Positions 58,752 to 64,000 of a DNA stretch of 64,000 bases are shown here, one piece after another (the first letter of the stretch is position 1; each line of letters begins with the position of its first letter). The position numbers were made by a program, and so were the translations under genes. The DNA is from AC-32 sp963763475 (GTDB lineage Bacteria; Actinomycetota; Thermoleophilia; Gaiellales; Gaiellaceae). The stretch is taken from positions 62,001 through 126,000 of the forward strand of contig CAVXOR010000004.1 of NCBI GenBank assembly GCA_963763475.1. The letters are read 5' to 3'. Below the pieces are notes generated by a model that was not told the DNA's origin, made no database searches, and saw only the letters and a list, made by a program, of their open reading frames with translations.

Positions 58752-59302
58752 GCACCCTTCGCGCGGAGCCGGGCTGGGCCGACGTGCTGACCGACCACGC
58801 GGCCGAGGCCGAGACCGCCGCCCGGCTGATCCGGCAGCTGAACGCGGCCTCGGTCGCGTCGCTCGCGTTCTGCCGGCTGCTGGAGCGCTGGGGCCGCGGC
58901 GACGCCGCTCCGTCGACGCCCGGCGGGCGGCAGGCGGCACTGCGGCGTGCGGCCGACCGCGCGGAGACTGCGCTCTCGGGCCTCGAGCAGCCGCTCGGCC
59001 GATACCTGCTCGAGCTCGAGCCGGAGCGCGCCGAAGGACGCTCCTGGTACGGGGCGCCGGGCGCGGCCGAGCTGATCGAGTGGGCGCCGGTGCTCCACCG
59101 CGCGGGCGTCCGCTGCTCCTCCGTGCGCGTCGCCCAGGCCTACCTCGAGCTCGCGGTCTTCCTACGCGCGCTGGCCGGTCTCGACGACGCCGCCCGCATC
59201 CGCTCTGCGCCCGACCGCTCCTCGCTCTGGGCCGGGCTGTTCGACCTGCGCGAGAACCTGCTCGGCCGGGCCGTGGACGACCTGCGCGCGCTTGCCGCCT
59301 GA
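58748..59302 (+). CDS. hypothetical helical protein
   Basis: A 184-residue, largely alpha-helical protein (DHAAEAETAARLIRQLNAAS, ALRRAADRAETALSGLEQPL, AQAYLELAVFLRALAGLDDA) with no signal peptide or membrane segment. No family is recognised. It starts in an ATGA overlap with rnj and overlaps the ribokinase by 11 nt, so it is made together with both. A role as an RNase J partner is possible but not shown by sequence. Confidence 0.55.
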   Translation: MSTLRAEPGWADVLTDHAAEAETAARLIRQLNAASVASLAFCRLLERWGRGDAAPSTPGGRQAALRRAADRAETALSGLEQPLGRYLLELEPERAEGRSWYGAPGAAELIEWAPVLHRAGVRCSSVRVAQAYLELAVFLRALAGLDDAARIRSAPDRSSLWAGLFDLRENLLGRAVDDLRALAA

Positions 59303-60107
59303 AATCACCGTCGTCGGCTCGGTCAACCTCGACCTGGTCGCGCGTTGCGAGCGGCTGCCGCGGGTGGGGGAGACGCTGACCGATGCCACCTTCGCCCGCT
59401 ATCCCGGCGGCAAGGGAGCGAATCAGGCCGTCGCCGCCGCTCGACTCGGGGCGCGCGTGAGCTTCGTCGGCGCCGTCGGCGAGGATCCCTTCGCGGAAGA
59501 GGCGCTCGCCGGGATGCGTGAAGCCGGCGTTGATTTCCAGCTGGGGCTGGGGGACGGGACCGGCGTGGCGGTGATCCTCGTCGACGCCGAGGGTGAGAAC
59601 CTAATCGTGGTCGCACCGGGGGCAAACACTCAAGTCGGGCGCGTCGAGGCCGGCGGCAACGTGCTGGCGCAGCTGGAGGTCTCGGACGAGACGGTCCTCT
59701 CGGCCGCACAGGGCGCTGACCGCTTCTTCCTCAATGCGGCGCCCGCGCGGCCGATCGCCGCCGAGGTCGTGGAGACCGCCGAGCTGGTCGTCGTCAACCG
59801 CTACGAGCTCGACTCGCTGCCGGAGACCCCGCGGCTGCTGGCGCTCACGCTCGGCGATGAGGGCGCGATCCTGATCGAGGGAGGGGAGGAGGTGGCGCGC
59901 GCCGCGGCCCCGCAGGTGCAGGCGGTTGACGGGACGGCGGCAGGTGACGCGTTCACGGCCTGCCTGGTCGTCTCGCTGCTGGAGGAGCGCGACCGCGAGG
60001 AGGCGCTCCGCCGCGCCTGTGCGGCCGGCGCGCTCGCGGCCTCGCGCGCGGGCGCCCAGCCGTCGCTCCCGACCGCGACCGAGGTCGATGAAATGCTCGC
60101 CTCGTGA
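59292..60107 (+). CDS. PfkB-family sugar kinase, ribokinase-like
   Basis: A 271-residue kinase. The N-terminal substrate motif is GGKGANQAVAAARLGA (39-54), with GSVNLDLV before it; the C-terminal ATP/anion-hole motif is VDGTAAGDAFTACLV near 210-224, with Asp as catalytic base. Both PfkB signatures are complete; GGKGANQ is typical of ribokinase. It is about 30-40 residues shorter than E. coli RbsK. Coupling to a nucleoside hydrolase makes ribose from nucleosides the natural substrate. TTG 59292 lies within the upstream gene. Confidence 0.87.
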   Translation: MPPEITVVGSVNLDLVARCERLPRVGETLTDATFARYPGGKGANQAVAAARLGARVSFVGAVGEDPFAEEALAGMREAGVDFQLGLGDGTGVAVILVDAEGENLIVVAPGANTQVGRVEAGGNVLAQLEVSDETVLSAAQGADRFFLNAAPARPIAAEVVETAELVVVNRYELDSLPETPRLLALTLGDEGAILIEGGEEVARAAAPQVQAVDGTAAGDAFTACLVVSLLEERDREEALRRACAAGALAASRAGAQPSLPTATEVDEMLAS

Positions 60108-61015
60108 GCACGCCGATCCTGCTCGACTGCGACCCGGGCCACGACGACGCGATCGCGCTCCTGCTCGCGCTCGGCAGCGGAGAGCTCGAGTTGCGCGGCG
60201 TCACGACGGTCGCCGGCAACCAGACGCTCGAGAAGACCACGGCCAACGCGATCCGCGTGCTCGAGCTGGCCGGGCGCGGCGAGATCCCCGTCGCCGCGGG
60301 GGCGGGCCGTCCGCTCGTGCGTGAGCCGCGCGTGGCCGCCGATGTCCACGGTGAGACCGGCCTCGACGGCCCCGACCTCCCGCCGCCGCAGGCCGAGCCA
60401 TCGGCTCAGCACGCGGTCGACTTCCTGGCCGAGCGGATGGAGGGCGCGACCCTCGTCGCCACCGGGCCGCTGACGAACGTGGCGCTGCTGCTCGCGCGTC
60501 ACCCCGACGCGAGGCCGGAGCGGATCGTGCTGATGGGCGGCGCGATCGCCGAGGGCAACGTCACACCGGCGGCCGAGTTCAACATCTGGGCCGACCCCGA
60601 GGCCGCTCAGCGGGTCTTCGCGAGCGGGCTCGACGTGACAATGGTCGGACTCGACGTCACGCACCGCGCGCTCGTCACCTCCGAGCACGCCGAGCAGCTG
60701 CGCCAGAGTGGCCGCATCGGCGAGGTCGTCGCCCAGCTGCTCGACTTCTATGGCGGCTTCCACCGCGCCACCTACGGCTGGGACGGCTCGCCCGTGCACG
60801 ACGCGGTCGCCGTGGCGCACGTGATCGACCCGACGCTGCTCGAGGTCGAGCACCTCAACGTCCGCGTCGACACGGAGTCGGAGCTCTGCCGCGGGCGGAC
60901 CGTGGTCGACCTCTGGCGCCGCACGGGACTCGAGCCGACGGCGAACGTGGCGGTCGGGATCGACTCCGACCGGTTCGTCGGCCTGTTACAGGAACGGCTT
61001 GCCCGGCTAGGCTAG
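60104..61015 (+). CDS. inosine/uridine-preferring nucleoside hydrolase
   Basis: A 303-residue nucleoside N-ribohydrolase that splits nucleosides into base and ribose. The calcium-binding DCDPGHDDAIALLLAL (8-23) replaces the common DCDPGxDDA; later come VMGGAIAEGNVTPAAEFN-like segments with FNIWADPEAA, and the C-terminal SPVHDAVAVAHV with the last Asp ligand. Length is typical. GTG 60104 overlaps the ribokinase stop as GTGA, so freed ribose is directly phosphorylated by the neighbour. Confidence 0.93.
   Translation: MSTPILLDCDPGHDDAIALLLALGSGELELRGVTTVAGNQTLEKTTANAIRVLELAGRGEIPVAAGAGRPLVREPRVAADVHGETGLDGPDLPPPQAEPSAQHAVDFLAERMEGATLVATGPLTNVALLLARHPDARPERIVLMGGAIAEGNVTPAAEFNIWADPEAAQRVFASGLDVTMVGLDVTHRALVTSEHAEQLRQSGRIGEVVAQLLDFYGGFHRATYGWDGSPVHDAVAVAHVIDPTLLEVEHLNVRVDTESELCRGRTVVDLWRRTGLEPTANVAVGIDSDRFVGLLQERLARLG
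60985..61013 (+). promoter_or_regulatory. candidate promoter of the gene at 61022
   Basis: GTTACA (60985-60990), a 17-nt spacer and TAGGCT (61008-61013), 8 nt before GTG 61022. It resembles the other leaderless promoters here. Confidence 0.45.
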
Positions 61016-61021
61016 ACGCCT

Positions 61022-61420
61022 GTGATCGCCGACATCGTCACCCTGCTGATCCCGGTCTACATCCTCGTCGGGCTGCTGCTCCTGCTGATCGTCCTGAACG
61101 TGCTCGCGCGCGTGAAGGGCGGCAAGTACGTGCGCCCGATCGCGCTGTGGCTGATGAAGGTGCCGATCCTCAAGCGCTGGCTTCAGAAGGCCTCGAAGGC
61201 GAACCTGGAGCGCAAGAACCCCGAGCTCGCCAGCGCGATCGCCAAGCTCGAGCGCAGCGGCGTCCAGCACGACCCGCAGCGCGCCCAGGCCGCGATGTCG
61301 CGGCTGAGCGCCGCGGAGCGGCGGGCGTGGATCGAGGCCGCAGGCGAAGAGGGCGCGATCCCGGAGCCGATGAACCGTCAGCAGCGCCGCCAGGCGGCGA
61401 AGCTGAAGAAGCGCCGCTAG
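61022..61420 (+). CDS. small membrane-anchored basic protein
   Basis: A 132-residue protein: one long hydrophobic N-terminal segment (about 4-28, IVTLLIPVYILVGLLLLLIVLN) followed by a soluble helical part and a strongly basic C terminus (MNRQQRRQAAKLKKRR). The MNRQQRR end resembles the short basic tail seen on many small actinobacterial membrane proteins and might bind nucleic acid or anionic lipid. No family is recognised. It starts 7 nt after the nucleoside hydrolase stop and precedes ftsK by 41 nt. Confidence 0.65.
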   Translation: MIADIVTLLIPVYILVGLLLLLIVLNVLARVKGGKYVRPIALWLMKVPILKRWLQKASKANLERKNPELASAIAKLERSGVQHDPQRAQAAMSRLSAAERRAWIEAAGEEGAIPEPMNRQQRRQAAKLKKRR

Positions 61421-61461
61421 CAAGCAGGGCTTCGCTCAGACGCAGAGAAGCAGCACCGACG

Positions 61462-63648
61462 ATGGCGCGCCGCCGGAAGAAGCGCACCCTCAAGCCGCGC
61501 GTGCCCTCGCGCGTCAAGCGTCGCAAGCGCGGGGGCAAGAAGGCCGAGGGGCACCAGCATCCCGAGCTGACCGGCCTCGGGCTGGTCGCACTCGGCGTGT
61601 TCCTCGGCTCCGTGGTCTGGGCCGGCTGGAACGGCGGCTACGTCGGGCTCTGGATCGGCGACGGGCTCGAGGCGCTGATCGGGCAGGCGACACTCGGGCT
61701 GCCGGTCGCGCTGGTGATCGTCGGCGCCCTGCTCGTCGCGCGCAGCGACCTGGTGGACGTCCGGCCCTTCCGCACCGGGCTGTTCGTGCTCGCCTGCGGG
61801 CTGATGATCACCCTCGGCAAGGACGAGGGCGGGTACATGGGCACGCTGCTCGGCGGCGGGCTCGCGCTCGCGATCGGCTCGACGGGCGTCGCGATCGCCG
61901 GGATCCTGACCCTGCTCGCCGGTGGGCTGCTCGTGACCGGCGCCTCGGCGGGGGCGATGCTGCGCTCCTCCGGCCGTGCCGTGCACCGCGCCGCACGCAG
62001 GACGATGCCCGCGCGCCGGCCCGAGCCGCGGCTGCAGATGATCGAGGGCGCCGCTCCCGCGCTGGCGTCGCTGGCGCCGCCGGTCCCGCTCGCGCCGCCG
62101 GTCGACGTGGTGAACGAGTTTCCCGAGCTGGTCTCCGAGCGCCCGCCCGAGTTTCCACAGGAAGAGGAGCCCGACCAGGAGAGCCTCTTCGACGTGGCGG
62201 TCGAGCCGCAGGCCGAGTACCGCCTGCCCGACCGGGCGCTGCTGCGCCGCTCCGCGCCGGGCGCCGGCCCCGACGCCGACCACGCTGCCCGCGTGGCCGA
62301 GGCGCTCGTCCAGACACTGGCCAACTTCGGCGTGGACGCCACGGTGATCGGTCAGATCGCGGGCCCGCGCGTGACGCGCTACGAGCTGCAGCTCGCGCCC
62401 GGGACGAAGGTCTCCAAGGTCGCGGGCCTCAAGGACGACCTCTCCTACGCGCTCGCGACGACGGAGATCCGCATCCTCGCGCCCATCCCGGGCAAGCAGG
62501 CCGTCGGCGTCGAGCTGCCGAATACGAGCCCGAACCTCGTCACCCTCGGCGACATCTACGACGACCTGCCGGCGACCTCGAGCCCGCTCTCGGTGTGGCT
62601 CGGCAAGGACATCTCCGGCCAGTCGGTGTGGACCGACCTCGCAAGGATGCCGCACATCCTGATCGCCGGCACGACCGGCTCGGGCAAGTCGGGCTGCATC
62701 AACACAATCCTGACCTCCGTGCTGCTGCGCTCGACGCCGGACGACGTGCGGATGATCCTGATCGACCCCAAGCGGATCGAGCTCAACTACTACGAGTCGA
62801 TCCCGCATCTCTTGACGCCCGTCGTCTCCAGCCCGAAGGAGGCCGCGGCCGTGCTGCGCAACGTGGTCGCCGAGATGGAGCGCCGCTACGAGCGGCTCTC
62901 CGCGGTGCGGGCGCGCAGCCTCGCCGAGGCGAACCGCGCCTTCCGCTCGCGCGGCGAGCCGTCGCTGCCGTACCTGCTGGTCGTGATCGACGAGCTCGCC
63001 GACCTGATGATGATCTCGCCGCAAGAGGTGGAAGACGCCGTCATCCGCCTCGCGCAGAAGTCGCGCGCGGTCGGCATCCACCTGGTGCTCGCCACCCAGC
63101 GTCCGTCGGTGGACGTGATCACGGGGATGATCAAGGCGAACGTTCCCAGCCGGATCGCGTTCGCCGTCTCGAGCCAGACCGACTCGCGCGTGATCCTCGA
63201 CCAGGCCGGCGCCGAGAGCCTGCTCGGCCAGGGCGACATGCTCTTCAAGCCGCTCGGCACCTCACGCCTGCAGCGTGTCCAGGGCGCGTTCGTGACCGAG
63301 GAGGAGATCGCCCTGATCGTCGAGCAGTGCCGCGCCCAGCGGGCCCAGGAGCTGGACGAGAGCCTGCTCGAAGTGCCCCAGACCGAGCGTGAAGACGGCG
63401 CGGACGCGGAGGGCGACTTCGATCCCGACGAGGATCCGCTGCTGGACAAGGCGATCGAGGTCGTCGTCCAGACCCAGACCGCCTCGGTCTCGCTTCTCCA
63501 GCGGCGCCTCCGCGTCGGCTACACCAGGGCCGGCAGGCTGATCGACATGCTCGAGCGCCGTGGGATCATCTCGGGCTACGAGGGATCGAAGCCTCGCCGG
63601 GTGCTGGTCGACGAGTCCTCACTGCCCCAGTTGAGCGACGCGATCTAG
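61462..63648 (+). CDS. ftsK: FtsK/SpoIIIE DNA translocase
   Basis: A 728-residue septal DNA pump. An Arg/Lys-rich N terminus (ARRRKKRTLKPRVPSRVKRR) precedes four membrane helices (about 36-160), a Pro/Glu-rich linker, the alpha/beta motor with Walker A GTTGSGKSGC near 404 and Walker B LLVVIDELADLMM, and a C-terminal gamma winged helix (SVSLLQRRLRVGYTRAGRL) that reads KOPS-like sites. It moves chromosome ends across the closing septum. Length is in the normal range for short-linker FtsK. A hairpin follows its stop. Confidence 0.96.
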   Translation: MARRRKKRTLKPRVPSRVKRRKRGGKKAEGHQHPELTGLGLVALGVFLGSVVWAGWNGGYVGLWIGDGLEALIGQATLGLPVALVIVGALLVARSDLVDVRPFRTGLFVLACGLMITLGKDEGGYMGTLLGGGLALAIGSTGVAIAGILTLLAGGLLVTGASAGAMLRSSGRAVHRAARRTMPARRPEPRLQMIEGAAPALASLAPPVPLAPPVDVVNEFPELVSERPPEFPQEEEPDQESLFDVAVEPQAEYRLPDRALLRRSAPGAGPDADHAARVAEALVQTLANFGVDATVIGQIAGPRVTRYELQLAPGTKVSKVAGLKDDLSYALATTEIRILAPIPGKQAVGVELPNTSPNLVTLGDIYDDLPATSSPLSVWLGKDISGQSVWTDLARMPHILIAGTTGSGKSGCINTILTSVLLRSTPDDVRMILIDPKRIELNYYESIPHLLTPVVSSPKEAAAVLRNVVAEMERRYERLSAVRARSLAEANRAFRSRGEPSLPYLLVVIDELADLMMISPQEVEDAVIRLAQKSRAVGIHLVLATQRPSVDVITGMIKANVPSRIAFAVSSQTDSRVILDQAGAESLLGQGDMLFKPLGTSRLQRVQGAFVTEEEIALIVEQCRAQRAQELDESLLEVPQTEREDGADAEGDFDPDEDPLLDKAIEVVVQTQTASVSLLQRRLRVGYTRAGRLIDMLERRGIISGYEGSKPRRVLVDESSLPQLSDAI

Positions 63649-63691
63649 GACCAGACCGGCCCAAGTGGGGCCGTCCGGCCTATGCAATCGC

Positions 63692-63708
63692 GCTAACTTC
63701 GGGTTAGC
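63692..63708 (+). terminator. hairpin after ftsK
   Basis: GCTAAC (63692-63697), loop TTCGG, GTTAGC (63703-63708) is a perfect 6-bp stem, followed after 9 nt by CTTTTGCTTCTT. It can act as an intrinsic terminator for ftsK. The second arm also spells TAGCAT (63705-63710), a possible -10, so an overlapping promoter cannot be excluded. Confidence 0.55.
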
Positions 63709-63775
63709 ATCGGTCGTCTTTTGCTTCTTGGTTCAGGCGTTTTCAACGCGCACATTTTTCAATGAGGGAGGGCAA

Positions 63776-64000
63776 GTGAGGGTTTCACGTCGTATTTCCA
63801 TCGTCGCCGCGCTGCTTGCGGTGACGGTGCTGGCTGGGCTCGCTGCGCTGGTGGGCAGCAGCTCGAGCCAGGCATCGTCGCAGGCGAGCAAGGCCACGTA
63901 CCTGGCCACGCTCATCAGCGACATCGGCAAGTTCAACGACCGCTCGTTCAACCAGTCGCAGAAGGAAGGGCTCATCCGGGCTCAGAAGAAGCTGGGCGTC
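63776..64000 (+). CDS. BMP-family ABC transporter substrate-binding protein, start only
   Basis: The first 75 codons; the gene runs past the window. GTG 63776 follows GAGGGAGGG. A signal segment (about 7-31, ISIVAALLAVTVLAGLAALV) is followed by SSSSQASSQASKATYLATL and then DIGKFNDRSFNQSQKEGL, the opening of BmpA/PnrA-type purine-nucleoside-binding proteins (DxGxFNDxSFN). No lipobox Cys is visible at the expected place, so anchoring is unclear. A nucleoside importer would fit the nearby nucleoside hydrolase and ribokinase. Confidence 0.85.
   Translation, partial: MRVSRRISIVAALLAVTVLAGLAALVGSSSSQASSQASKATYLATLISDIGKFNDRSFNQSQKEGLIRAQKKLGV

Overview
The window looks like chromosome from a high-G+C actinobacterium. 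Three things point there: a mihF-gmk-rpoZ-coaBC block with the actinobacterial H2TH-type integration host factor, a PyrR hairpin that buries a Shine-Dalgarno as in mycobacteria, and SOS boxes of the Gram-positive type. Overall gene content fits the class Thermoleophilia (Solirubrobacterales/Gaiellales), but no rRNA is present and the placement is inference. Genes are packed, usually with ATGA/GTGA overlaps. Many first genes have a -10 hexamer only 6-8 nt before the start codon, suggesting leaderless mRNAs.

Layout. 0-9.7 kb is a mixed region: the end of a DUF1611 gene, a secreted glycosidase-like protein, two tandem M29 aminopeptidases, a phosphodiesterase, an SOS-controlled LysM membrane peptide, an HD-GYP protein, RNase Z, a methyltransferase and an SDR. 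9.7-18.9 kb is a full pyrimidine operon (pyrR-pyrB-pyrC-nucleotidyltransferase-carA-carB-pyrK-pyrD) behind a PyrR-type leader. 18.9-26.0 kb holds mihF-gmk-rpoZ-coaBC, then MoxR-DUF58-transglutaminase and a TPR protein. 26.2-28.4 kb has a lone PilB-type ATPase divergent from dtd.

28.3-31.9 kb is different: sparse, lower in coding density, with decayed small genes, hairpins, ~205-bp tandem repeats, and remnants of an HNH endonuclease and a phage small terminase. It is bounded by a 13-bp direct repeat lying inside dtd and inside a 75%-identical second copy of the dtd 3' end. I read it as the relic of an element or prophage that integrated in dtd.

32.3-36.1 kb has a VOC protein, a hydrolase, a HelD-like helicase and a divergent PadR module. 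36.1-64 kb is the conserved gene-expression and wall cluster: rimP-nusA-ylxR-infB-ylxP, rbfA-nrnA-truB-ribF, rpsO-pnp, a DsbB/DsbA pair, M16 peptidase-dapB-dapA, rnj, ribokinase-nucleoside hydrolase, ftsK and the start of a BMP-type lipoprotein gene. It is interrupted by a LVIVD-repeat protein, gamma-glutamyltransferase and a second HD-GYP protein on the other strand.

The most interesting items are the integration scar in dtd with its phage remnants, the SOS/LysM locus with two perfect LexA boxes and an apparently leaderless mRNA, the pyr leader with an 8-codon ORF coupled to a CTG-started pyrR, the switch-like rpsO-pnp leader, the hairpin leader before rimP-nusA, and a zinc-knuckle-like tail on NusA.
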